Shown: piece by piece, positions 44,850-56,537 of the stretch
How the letters are laid out: every line of letters begins with the position of its first letter
Position numbering within the stretch: position 1 is the stretch's first letter
Assembly: GCA_016808115.1 (NCBI GenBank)
Contig: JAEQBH010003948.1
Location: 186,001 to 250,000 of the forward strand
Source: Tetrastigma voinierianum
Lineage: Eukaryota; Streptophyta; Magnoliopsida; Vitales; Vitaceae
Reading direction: 5' to 3'
Length of the DNA stretch: 64,000 nucleotides
The notes under the pieces: model-generated
Seen by the model: only the letters and a program-made list of their open reading frames with translations
Database searches by the model: none
What the model was told of the DNA's origin: nothing
Position numbers and translations under genes: made by a program

Positions 44850-46844
44850 TGTAAGACAGAAATTCGATTTACGGAAAAGGAGCAAAATCGTAATTTCAAT
44901 TACAAAATTGTTATTTCGGTTAAAAATCCAGAATTTATTCTCTAGATCTCGGATGATGAAACGGATTTTACCATTGGAATCATCTCACAAAATCTAGCTA
45001 GCACGAAAAATTTCGTCGAATTAAAGAGGAGCAGTCAGATTTACACATTTCGAGGAGCATCGTGATTCGAGTGCCGTAAAGAAGAAACTTTGATTTTCGA
45101 TGCGACGAAAATCACATATAACACGTAATCATGTGCCATAAGTGGTATGAGTAGATAAATGATGAAAATGGACCGCCGAGATAGTGCCGAATGTCAAAAC
45201 TAGGAAAAGAAGGACATAATGGTCATTTTAGGATTTGTTTAAATGAGAATAATGCCAAAAAAATGAATAGTGCCGTCTCTAACCTCAAAAAGGAAGCAAA
45301 AAACGTGAAAATCAGAAAAAACTTGCAGTAACCATTTTTTTTGAAGGTTTTAGAGAGAGAAAGTGCTTCTCTCTAAAATATCGCGCGATCACGGCGTCGG
45401 CCGATCTTCGGAATGAAGAAAAGGCTGCTCACGCGGAGAGGGCTTCGCGTGGGTACCGGATTTAGGGAGTTTCCTCAAACTCCGAGAGGTAGGGGTTTCT
45501 CCCTACTTGGGTTTTATTCCTTCTTTAAGTACTTTGTCGTTGTTTGAGTTGAATGAGGCCGTGAGGGGCCGTTTGATCGGTCCCAGACAGGGCCAAGATT
45601 GATGAAATTTTGGAACACCAAGTGGACGGTAGTGACTACACGGCTGATTTGGAATGATGAAATCTCTAAATTTTTGTATTAAATCATGTATTGGTTTGGA
45701 TAGGGTGGGGAATGGCCGTGGTGCGGGTTCACTAAGCGAATCGATGGTGTGATTTTTAGAATAATGTAGGGGTTTCACTATTAGAAGCAGTGTTCTCAAA
45801 ATATATTTTGTGTGAAAATGTGTTTAATCGGAGTGATTAAGTTGAATTGCTCGTGTTTGATCATTCAGCTTGAGTGAAATTTAATTTTGATGTATGAAAT
45901 GAGAATTTATGACATGATTGTGTGAATTGAATGTTTTGTAAATATATGCATGTTTATATATTTACATGTGAATTAAACTGTATTGGAATTGGCATACATG
46001 CAAATTCCATGCCTTTGGAACACCTTAGGACTAGGAGTGAGTGCATGAGATGAGTCTAAAGAAAATGGTTGAATTTGTCTAAAATGTTGAGTATCGGAGG
46101 GTAGTCCAAACTAAAAATATCAATCGTCGGGAGCGACTGATTGATATACATGGTGAATCCACAAATAATATCGATGGAAGCCGAGGCATTGAATTGATAT
46201 ATATACACATCGGAGGGTTGTCCACAAACAAACAAAATAATAATTCTCATACGAGGCTTAGGCGAGTGTGAGGGAGTCGGTGAGGACTCGGGTACGAGAT
46301 GATGAGTTAGACGTTGGTAGGATCGTAAGTTTGCTTGCAGAATGTGTGTTTATTCCCACTGGAACATTGCCTTGCACTTAGGTAGAAGTGGCCCCGCAGG
46401 GGCGATTCCACTGCGAGCATTAGCTCACCCTGTCGAGGGATATTATTTTATAGATACAGGGAGCGTGTGAGGGGACGGCTCGTCCTAGAGGCTGAGATTG
46501 TGGCGGAGTTGTGGCTTTTGATGAATTCTTTTTATATGTATTAGAATTCTCTAATTTTGATATATGTGTTGTATAAGAAGTAAAATTATTAACTCTTAGA
46601 ACTATTGGACATAGTTGGTATGTTTCACGGATCATTGTTATGATGTCTTGTTTTATGAGCCCAGTGGCCGTTTTCATGTGATGATATAAGTGTTTACATT
46701 TGGAGACAGGTTTATACAGTATTGTATTTGGTAGAGCTCCCAGTACAAAGGGACTGGAATTTGAGTGGCGTCGGGTAACCCGACATCCACTTGTATTCCA
46801 TGAGTTGACGGGTGATCAACGGACTCGGGTTTAGGGTGTCATGA
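44850..46844 (+). repeat. Tekay 3' LTR (~2.0 kb)
   Basis: Begins TGTAAGACAGAAATTC right after the polypurine tract and ends 'gggtttagggtgtcatga'. It matches 38039-40026 along its length. In minus orientation the same family occurs three more times inside the neighbouring LARD. Confidence 0.85.
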
Positions 46845-47010
46845 CCAGCGAGGAGCGTACTTGTATTGCAAATGCGCATGAGGCGAGAAAGATGTGTAGT
46901 GGACCTTTGCGTATTGAAGGGAGACGGGAAGACCATTCATTGATAACCCTTTTGCCCAGGTTCATTGATGATGGTTTATAGCGTTCCTTCCACGACATAC
47001 CCCATGTATA
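46845..47010 (-). pseudogene. CPSF73: CPSF73 relic, middle part
   Basis: The minus strand from 47010 reads 'GYVVEGTL' and, after a lost base, 'TIINEP', then a 'LMNGLP..LNTQ' equivalent and 'SFSPHAHL' for the FSAHADF motif (active-site motif B; the His is kept, the following Asp is His), then 'NTSTLLAG'. This is the block directly following NACIIP in the family, which is exactly what the right flank of the LARD (61246-61300) encodes. The sequence stops at the Tekay LTR. It belongs to the same gene copy as 61246-61990 and 37235-38038. Confidence 0.85.
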
Positions 47011-47417
47011 TGTAAGAATTTTTTATATATGACTCAAGTGATAAAGATTTAATAAATAAATAAAAGGGTATAATTAATTGGTTTGGGTTGTAGCAATTCA
47101 GGCCGGTGGAAGTTAAATGTTTAAATTTAAATTTTAAACCCATGTATATAAGGTCCTCTCCCTGCCCATGAGGTTTCTCTGAGACAGAAATATTTTACCA
47201 TCATGCATTGATAGTAAGATATTGTAAAGAAAGGGCAAAGGGATAGAAACAAATAAAATTTGATTTGACCACTCGTCATTATTGATCTGGGTTAGTAACA
47301 ACAAACTCTTGATACACTTATGATGTGAATATCATGAAATCAAAGATCCTGTGTTTTGGGTTATTTATGAATGAATTGTAGAACCCAGAAAATTATATTA
47401 ATTTAATTTATTTTACA
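47011..47417 (+). repeat. LARD 5' LTR (407 bp)
   Basis: Differs from the 3' LTR mainly by a 61-bp segment (47288-47348) lying between two GATC tetranucleotides. Only one GATC is present at the matching site 61177-61180. Confidence 0.85.
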
Positions 47418-47728
47418 TGTGGTATCAGAGCGATGTGTTTGGAGAGATTCATGATTTTCCATGAATGAACTTAATTAATATTGGTGATCTACAAATGGTG
47501 CACTACAAATGAATTCAATTTATGCAGTGTAGTTTTACGGTTTCTAATCCTAGGTATAATTCGGATAAGTGGTAGGGAAGAGTTTGTTGTTACTACGGTT
47601 TGCTTCCATGCTTTTGAGAAGTCTGGACACCGATACAATGGTTTAATTTTAAAATTAAGATAATCTCATTATCTGAATGTTATATGATATGTGATTATGT
47701 TTATCTACAATTTTAAATTCATGTTTAC

Positions 47729-49612
47729 TGTGACGCCCCAAACCCGGGGTGTCCGTTGACAACCCGTCAACCCGCGGAATATTCGTGGATGTCGGGTAAC
47801 CCGACACCACTCATGAAAATCGGGTAGAGTCTCCTTTGTACGGGGAGCTCTACCCAAGGTATAACCTGTCCCAACAAGTTTACAATGACCACACAGGATC
47901 CACATGCGAGTAGAAATAGCGGCCACTTGAATACTGCATCCAATACTCACAAAATATATCCCAACCAAATATCTTACATGGTTCAGAGTTAACACATCAC
48001 TCATAATACAACATATATTAAAATTATAGAGTTCTAATACATGTTATGCAGCGATATCAAAGCCCGCGAGAGTCGGCTTTCTTCTAGCAGTGACCTAGTG
48101 AGTGCCGCCTTCCGAATAAACTCCTGTGCACGAAATGGTGATCCCTCGACAGAGCAAAGCCCGGTAGAGATAATTTTCACATGGAGTTTACTCCCCACCT
48201 AAGTGCACATTGCATGGCAAACGAAATGCATTCAAGCGATTTCGCCCGACTACTCGAATGTCTACGTACGGCCAAGAGTGTCGAGTCCTGCTTGACTCCC
48301 TCACATATGCCTAAGCCGAATCACCGCCGAGAGTAAAATCACGGTTTTCAAGAGCAAGCTATTTGTTCTTGAAAACACTATAGTTTGTTAAAATATTGGA
48401 CAACCCTCTGAGGTGAATTTGTTGGATAACCCTCCGAAACAATTCATGGGCCCCTCCGACGTGAATTTTTGGACAATCTCCCAACACAATTCTCCGGAAA
48501 ATCTTCAGTTGAAATTCCTTTCACAAACATTTTCATTTTTGTTACATTTCATGTTATGAACTCACACCTAATATTCTAGGCTGCCCCAGTGCATATGGAA
48601 TGCATTATGCCAATTCCAAATAATTTATGCTATCCTGATTCACATGCATATATTAACATAATTCACTCCTGATAATATGTTATTCAATTTTCACATCAAT
48701 AACACCAAAAATTAGAAAAGCTCCACATGGGCTGAATTAGCAAACACAAGCAATTCATTTTGAATCACTTGCAAACACATTTTCACACACGAAAATCATG
48801 TCACTATTATTCATGAGCAGGTGAAACCCTCGGGTTCTTATTCCGCGACCTAAATTTAGGATTTTAACACTGGGTTCAAAGGGTTTTGAGACCCGAATTT
48901 GGCTTTCGATCAAGTTTTTTTTTTTTTTCAAATATCTGCTTATAAACATGGCTCTTAGCCAAAGAATAAGCAAGTAGGAAAGATCTACCTCTTGCGGGGT
49001 TATTAGGAACTCCGCAAATGCGGTGCCCATGCGTAGCCCTACTTGGCGATGAAACAACTTTACTTCTTGCTCTGTGGCGTCGAGAAGCGGCAGTCGAATG
49101 ACTTGAAATCCTAGAGAGAAGAACTCATTTCTCTCTCTAAAAACTCAAAATGCCCGACCCTTTGCCGGTTACAACCCTCGCACTGCGTTTTGGTCTTCAA
49201 TAGGAGGATGACACTGACTTTTTCTATTTTTGTCTTATTATCATTAAACATCTCGAAATTCCACTCATGTTCCACTGCTTCTTGATTTTGACACTTAGCA
49301 CTATCATGGGTTCATTTCCATCTTTCTCTCTAATCTTGCAACATACGTCACAAGAGTACATGTAGTAGGTGACTTTGTCACATCACATGTCTCTCAAACC
49401 AGTTTCCGCGACATCCGATACGATGCCTCAGCGTGACGTGTGATGAGTGTCACGGGTGTGAGTCGATGTGGTAACTGAATTTCACGAGGCGATTCAGCGG
49501 TGAAGTCCATTTCGTCATCCGAGATCTAGAAAAATTTCGGATTTTGACGAAGTACCATTTGCCATTTGAGAAAAAATTAGAATTTTCTCGGTCTTACATT
49601 CCCGGTCTTACA
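47729..49612 (-). mobile_element. Solo Tekay LTR #1 in LARD, minus strand
   Basis: Plus-strand start TGTGACGCCCCAAACCCGGGG, end '..ctcggtcttaca'. It carries the same blocks as the Tekay LTRs at 38-47 kb in reverse ('gacaaccctccgaa', 'catatggaatgcattatgcc'). The terminal motif 'cggtcttaca' is present twice (49589-49598 and 49603-49612). No clear 5-bp duplication. Confidence 0.82.
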
Positions 49613-50430
49613 CAAATAAATAAATATTTGTTTAGATCTGAATAAAGAATAATGATTATAATTACGAATGATTAAAATAAAAATTTTTATTTGTTTGCGA
49701 TGATTCTTCAATAATAAATTATGGACTAAATATCTGAATGCAAAAGCGTGGTGATGTATTGTATGTTTTCATTTTTATAAAATTTGTTATTATCCTTGAG
49801 TGAATGATGTATCATCGATAAATGATGACTCTTATTATTATTATTTAAAAATCATTATAGCAATGACACCTATTTATGATGTATAATTACTATCCTTTTG
49901 TTTTTCTAATTTCGTGCATATGTAATATTGATCTGGCACGGGATTTGAATTTGTTAAAAATAATAAAAAATAAATGACAAAAGGGAGATTGGAACCCATA
50001 ACCTCAAAGTCTCTCCTTTTAATTTTAAGGGTTTCTAAAACTATTGATACCACAACTCATGTTGTTTTTTGTTTTTGGGAATATTTATGTACCAAAGCAT
50101 TCATGAACTTATTCAATATAATATTCAAATTATCTGTTTTGTTCATAGTCATCAAAATTATAGAACCTTAATGTTTTGAATATCATAATTATTTTATATC
50201 ATCTACAAATTGAATTGCCCATGAATGGTTTGTGTACACCAAAGTGGTTGAACCATGAAGTTTATGTATATCCAATTGTATAACATTATAATTGATTACC
50301 TAACATGAAATGCTTATGAATGAATGACGTAATATCATATAGAATTTAATAAAATTGTATAAATTAAAGATCATTTCGTGAGTCTTGTTATAGATAACTA
50401 TTTATATGAATTATATATTATGGATAACTT
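49613..50430 (+). other. LARD internal sequence, noncoding
   Basis: AT-rich with no coding match. Contains a 'gattggaacccataacctc' stretch (49987-50005). 50426-50430 (AACTT) precedes solo LTR #2. Confidence 0.6.
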
Positions 50431-52372
50431 TGTGACCTTAAACCCGGGGGTCGTTGACTAAATCAACTTGAGGAATACAAGAGTAGATGTCGGGTTGCAG
50501 GCGCCTTCAGAAAATGGGCGGGTCTCCTTTGTACTGACTCTACCCAATATGTCTACCACTGTATTTGTCCCAAACGTTCAATAATCCCAACATGAGTAAA
50601 AGCGACCTCTTGGGCTGTAATACAATACTCATCACAATATATCCAAACTATATCGATAGTTCAGAGTTAACTCAAACTACTCTTATCTGACATATATTAA
50701 AATAAGAAAACATTCTAATACATTGTATCTGATCTTACCAACCACATCAGGTTTTTCTTCTAAAAGACCTCGAGACGAACCGTCTCCTCGCCTCTCCACA
50801 TTACTGTAAAGCGGGGTCCCACGACGGGGTGAGCTAAGGCTCAGTAGGAGAATGCACAAGTGGGCTACTCATCACTAAGTGCGGTCTGTGTTCGAAGTAA
50901 ACACACATTGAGCAAATGCATGATCTGCGGATAATACATATGACTCAACTTCAGTCTCAGGAGCTCCCTCACACTACTTTAAGCATCGTATGAGAGTATT
51001 TTATTGGTGGACAACCCTCCCGGAAATGTATATATGTATATCAATTGGGCCGCTCAGGCGGCGATATATTATTTGTTTGTGGACTACCCTGGAGTAATAT
51101 CAATTGGGCCGCTCAGACGATTGATATTTTTTCATTTTAGACTACCCTCCAGATAATTAACATTTTTAGACAACCCTCAGAACAGAAATTAATCTAGACT
51201 CATCTCATGCACTCACTCCTTTATAGTCTAGGGTGTTCCGAGTGCATATGGAATGCATGTATAATCAATCTGATCCCATCACATGCAAATATATACATGA
51301 TCTATACTATAATTCAAATCACACAATCATGTTATGTAATTATACAACTCATACATCACATCAAAATTAGCTCACGTGGGCTAATGATCACCTGAAGCTA
51401 TTCAATTTGAATACCACTTGACCAAACCCATATTTCACACAAAAATATATTTTTTGTGTCCAGCATTCCCTAGGAGCAGTAAAACCTACAGGGTTTATGG
51501 TTCCAACACTGGCTAATTTATCGGTTCACTTTGTGACATGATCTCACGGCATTTAGGCCTCATCCAAATCAATCCATGATTTAAGCATAATTTATGCTAT
51601 TGAAGACTGGCTCAGTCCCTCACGGTTACGGGCTGCTCACATTATGTTCAATAAATCAAATCAATTGATCGAGCTTTGGGATCGATCGGCTTAGTTCGAG
51701 GCCTCGATCAGCTCAAACATTTGCAAAGTATTTAGGGAATAAATAAGAACATAGAGTAGAGAGAGGAAACCCCCTACCTCGAGGTTTGAAACTCCTTTAA
51801 TCAGGAACACGACCTCTCGCGTAAGAAGCGCTCTCCTTCTTGTCGAGGCTGAAGCGGTTGGATAAGCCACGATCTTAGAGAGAAGTCAGACCCTCTCTCT
51901 CTACAAAAGCTCCATTTCGGCTACTGGATCTCAAAATCCCCTTCCCCACGTTTTTTTTCTTATTTTTGTTGGAGAAGACAAGCCACTATTCCCATTTTTG
52001 TCTTTTAGTGACTTAAACTTTTCCAAAAATGACCGTTATGTCCCTTTTTCCCGATTTTGACATTGGCTCTATCTGACGTCAATTTTAATCATTCTCTTTG
52101 CTCGCACCACTTATGGCACATGGTACTTGTTATATGTGACTTGTGGCATCAAAAATCGTTATACGGCACCGGCAGCGTGCCTCGGCGATGTCGCTTTCAG
52201 GCTATCTCGGGAATTTTGCAATTTTTGCTAGCTGAATTTCGTGAGGCGATTCCCAACGGTACAATCCGTTTGTCATCCGAGATAGAAAATTAATTCGGTT
52301 TTTAGAAATCACGATTTTGTGTCGAAGTACGATTTTGCCGCAGCATAAATTGGAATTTGCAAGTGCTTCTGA
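50431..52372 (-). mobile_element. Solo Tekay LTR #2 in LARD, minus strand
   Basis: Starts TGTGACCTTAAACCCGGG. Its far end is worn ('aagtgcttctga'). The flanks AACTT (50426-50430) and AGCTT (52373-52377) differ at one base, consistent with a 5-bp duplication. The same family and orientation as #1 and #3. Confidence 0.78.
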
Positions 52373-52377
52373 AGCTT

Positions 52378-52989
52378 TGTCGATATGATGCGAGTGACAC
52401 TATGAAATTTAGTATTATTCATATAAATCTAGAAATGGAACTATTATGTGAGATTTCTTTTAAAATCTCAAGTTCCGTTATAGAAACATTGACATGTCTA
52501 TGATTTGTCATGATATATAAACTTTTGATATTTACCATGTTATGAAGTCTAGTGGATTTACTTTATTGCCAAATATTTGATGATGGTTGTGTGATAATAT
52601 TATGGTTTTCAATAAAATCGTATTTTAATTTTTATTTATTTATCACAATATAATGTTTGTATGATAATTATATTATCATGTATGAGTGCAAGACATTTAT
52701 GGTATGCTAGTCATTAGAATGACTACCTTGAAGGGTTTATTAATCATATTTAATGATGTAAATATTGTTAATTGTAGCTTTTGAAATTCGTTTAATTTAA
52801 AAAGTTTTGTTAGTCACCAAAAGTGGCGAATTTGAATGTTCCATGAATTTCAAATTGAGGAATACACACTTATGCTATTCGATTACTCATTTCTTATGGA
52901 TGTTTGAAACAAATTTTACGATACTTTGATGAATGAGTATATTAAAGTTCATTAGTTATAAGATATTTAAGGAGAATTTACCCAAAGGT
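52378..52989 (+). other. LARD internal sequence, noncoding
   Basis: AT-rich, no gene. 52985-52989 (AAGGT) is the left target duplicate of solo LTR #3. Confidence 0.6.
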
Positions 52990-55003
52990 TGTGGCCCCAT
53001 TTTAAGGTCCGTTGACTACCGTCAACTCATGAATAAATGGATATGTCGGGTTGCAGAGCTCCCTCTTCGAAAAATTGGGGCGAGTCTCCTTTGCACGGGA
53101 AGCTTCACTTACTTAACAGCGCTGCATGAAACCTGTCCCAAGCAGTCCAACATAATCACAATAATACAAATATGGATAAAAATGGTCTCTTGGGCCCATA
53201 CTACAATATCCATAAACATACCAACTATATACCATAGTTACAAGAGTTAAAATTTTACTCTTATACAACACATACTAAAATCTAAAATTCTAATACATGT
53301 CGTACATCACAAAATCAAAGCCCGCAAACTACGCTTTCTTCTAAAGTAGCTCTATGATGGCCGAATCTCATGCGCTCCACATTACTGAAATAATAAATTC
53401 CGTGACGGGGTGAGCGTCGGCTCATTAGTGGAATCACCACAAGTGGACTATTCTCCACACTAAGTGCAGTACAATGCTCCCAGAAACTAAACAGCACATT
53501 CAGCAAATGCATGATCCTACTTGAATGTCTACATGACAACTCGGATCCAGAGTCCTCATAGGCTCTCTCACACTCGCCTAAGCCTCGTATGGGAGTATTA
53601 TTTTGTTAATTGTGTGGACAACCTCCACGATGTGGATATATCAATTGGGCACTCGGCGGTGATATATTATTTGTTGTGGACTACCCTCCCGATGTGAATA
53701 TCAATTGGTAGCTCAGGCGATTGATATTTTTAATTTCAGACACCTCAGATGAATTAATATTTTTCTTTTAGACAACCCTCCGAACCGTTTTCTCTAGACT
53801 CATCTCATGCACTAACTCCTATAATCCTAGGATGTTCCAGTGCATATGGAATGCATGTATGCCAATTCCAATACAGTCTAATCATATGCAAATATGTAAA
53901 CAAGCACATATCCACATAAAAATTAAATCACACAATCATGTCATGTAATTATCATTTCAAACATCAAAATTAGCTCACTTAGGCTAATGATCAAACACAA
54001 GCAATTCGATTTGAATTACTTGACCAAACCCATATTTTCTGATTATATTTTTGTGAAAATTCTTTGTTTCGAGGAGCGATACAAACCTCGTTTACTATTC
54101 TATCAAACACAAATGTCAGGTCACTTTATGAACCCGTATTTCTGAAGCCATTTCGGCTCGATCAAACCAATACATGATTTATGGAACCATTCATCACACC
54201 TTTAACCCAACAGTCGTAGAGGCCCGAAATACGGAGCGTAGTGGAGAGTCTCAAACATTTCGGTTCCAAGGTTTGGGCAAATCAAGCGATTAGTTCAAGG
54301 CCTAAACCAACGAAACATTTACACATGGTACTTAAACAAAAGAATAAACCAGTAGGGAGAAACCCACCTCTGGGAGTTGAGAAACTCCCAAAAATCTGAG
54401 CACTGCAACGAGAAGCCTCTCTGCGTGAAACAGGTTCTCCTTCTTGTTGAAGGCTGCAGACGAGTCGGATCTCCGCAATCCTAGAGAGAAGTTACACACT
54501 CTCTCATAAAATCCAAAATATCTAACCTCTGTAAGTTCTACTCCTTTCTTCATACCCGCGTTTTCTTTTTCCTTTTGATAAGGGAAGAACTGACTAATTC
54601 GCTATTTTGTCCTTTCCCTCATTTTTAAATCGTTATCAATGACTATGTCATTCTTTTTCCCGATTTGACGTCGGCATATCTCGAGCGTCAAATTTTAAAT
54701 CGTTTCTCCACTCATACCACTTATGGCACATAAGTATGTGTTATATACGATTTTCGTTGCATCGAAAATCGTTTCTGACTACGACGGCGATGCCTCGGCG
54801 TGTCAACTTTCCGGAGCTATCTCGAATTCAGCGAATTTTCACGTGCTAGTTAGATTTCATGAAGGCGATCCCAACGGTGAAATCTGTTTCGTCATCCGAG
54901 ATCTAGAGAATAAATTACGGATTTTTAACCGAAATTAACAATTTTGTAATCAAAATTACGATTTTGCCCTTTTTCCAGAAATGGGAATTTCTCGGGTCTT
55001 ACA
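52990..55003 (-). mobile_element. Solo Tekay LTR #3 in LARD with perfect 5-bp TSD
   Basis: Plus-strand start TGTGGCCCCATTTTAAGG and end CTCGGGTCTTACA, 2014 bp. Exact flanking duplication AAGGT (52985-52989 and 55004-55008). Contains the reversed ~60-bp repeat ('gtggactaccctcccgatgtgaatatcaattg') found in all 2-kb LTRs here. It is an independent insertion followed by LTR-LTR recombination. Confidence 0.9.
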
Positions 55004-55008
55004 AAGGT

Positions 55009-56537
55009 AAACTAACCATCTTATGAATAATGAACATTATGGGATATAGCTTATAATTTTGTTAGATTATATTTGTACATCCAAAGATTACAAGTTTAAT
55101 TTTAACATGAACTATAAAGAATATCCATTAAAGAAATATGTGCAACGTCATAAAGGTGACCCATATACTACAATATCTACCCAAAGGAGAGTTGTAGTAT
55201 TTGTATCGTTTTAAAATTATTTGTTTGAATCTAGTTATGGGATTTGCTTGTAATTTATTGAACTTCTAATTTTATTAATGTTTCATGTTTGTTCCTTAAT
55301 TAATGTAAAATATGAGCCAAATGGGAGAATTTTATAACTTCATTAAGTGGCTCATATCTTTATGATTGAGTAATGTTTTTATGATTAAATTTAAGAGACA
55401 AACTTGTATAGCTACCAAATAAAGTTACATGAAAATCGATTAAAGTTGACATAGTTATTGCAATGTTTGTTCATGATATCTTAAGCTTTATGATATCATA
55501 ATGTTATTTGGACTTAAGAGCTCATGAGATTATTTCAATGAATAAATACAAAAGATGGAGTGGGAGCAAAATTATTGATTACTTGTCTTGATAGTTATTA
55601 GTGAATTAAATTTTATTGCATTAATTTATGAAAAGATCTTAAAATTGTATGTGCTAAAGTATATAAAGAAGATAATATTATGTGATAGGATATCCTATAT
55701 GAAGTAATGTAAATTGTTAAATTGTCTCATAAAGTATATATTTAAAGGATATTGAGATATTGAATGCATGGATTGAGACAAGATGAGATGTCCCATATGA
55801 AGTTACATGAATGTCAGATTGTCTTATAAATAGTATATATTTAAAGACTTTTGGGTTATCGAATGGATTGAAAGCATCATGATAGAAGAACCTTAATGAT
55901 TCATGCATGCTTTTTATTTGCTGCTTAGATTCAATTATGTCGAATGATAGTTGGTTATCTTTGTTATTTGTTCCTATTAATTGATGATTATATAAGGAAC
56001 AATATTATGTAAAGGTATAAGTATCTACTATCAAAAATGTGTATTATGATATAATATGTCATAAATTATGGATTATGGTTGTGGAATATTATTTTAGGAC
56101 TTGGATTTGTTGACTTTATGGCCAAGTTGCTAAAAAGAATAGATTCCGTTGTCAATTCTCTTTCAACAACAAATGCTTTATGATTATTGAGGATATAAGG
56201 TTAATATTTGTTGTTGTATATAAGAGATAGTCGAGATCAAGAGTGTTAAATTTATTGATTATGTACATAACTTTATGTTTTGAGACTTAATGATCAAAAG
56301 TAATTGTCATGAACATCAAATGCCACGTTAAAATTATGAGTCTTGAGCACATTATAGTAATAGTCTCATGATGATTGCTTATTGAACACTCTAGAGCTCA
56401 ATTATATGTTTTTGAAATTTCCTTATATCTGTTTTGTATACATAATTGCATATAGTTGAATGTTAAAAGGAAAGTCTTTGACAAAGACATTATAATTGAA
56501 CACTTGCCGTATGATTCTGAGTCATGTTAAGTGTGAG
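55009..56537 (+). other. LARD internal sequence, noncoding
   Basis: About 1.5 kb of AT-rich sequence. No retroelement protein text in any frame. A ~95-bp stretch around 55690-55770 ('tcccatatgaagttacatga..attgtc.ataaa.agtatatatttaaag') is repeated around 55790-55850. Confidence 0.6.

Larger units (their letters stand above)
38039..46844 (+). mobile_element. Tekay/Del chromovirus, full-length but decayed, inserted in the CPSF73 relic
   Basis: Two LTRs of almost equal length (38039-40026 and 44850 to about 46843) frame a leader, primer site, gag with CCHC knuckle, RT, RNase H, integrase and a chromodomain-like end. A polypurine tract lies just before the 3' LTR ('ttttaagaggagaa', 44836-44849). 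LTR termini are worn (5' TGTTAGG, 3' GTGTCATGA), so a target duplication cannot be read, and a few bases of the host coding sequence seem lost. Pol order RT-RH-IN is that of Ty3/gypsy. Confidence 0.88.

Noticed and set aside
49987..50005. tRNA-like 'gattggaacccataacctc'
   Set aside because: Isolated B-box-like string in AT-rich LARD DNA without A box or acceptor stem.
50431..55003. Solo LTRs #2 and #3 as the two LTRs of one element
   Set aside because: They have different flanking duplications (AACTT/AGCTT and AAGGT/AAGGT) and only AT-rich LARD sequence between them, with no gag or pol text.
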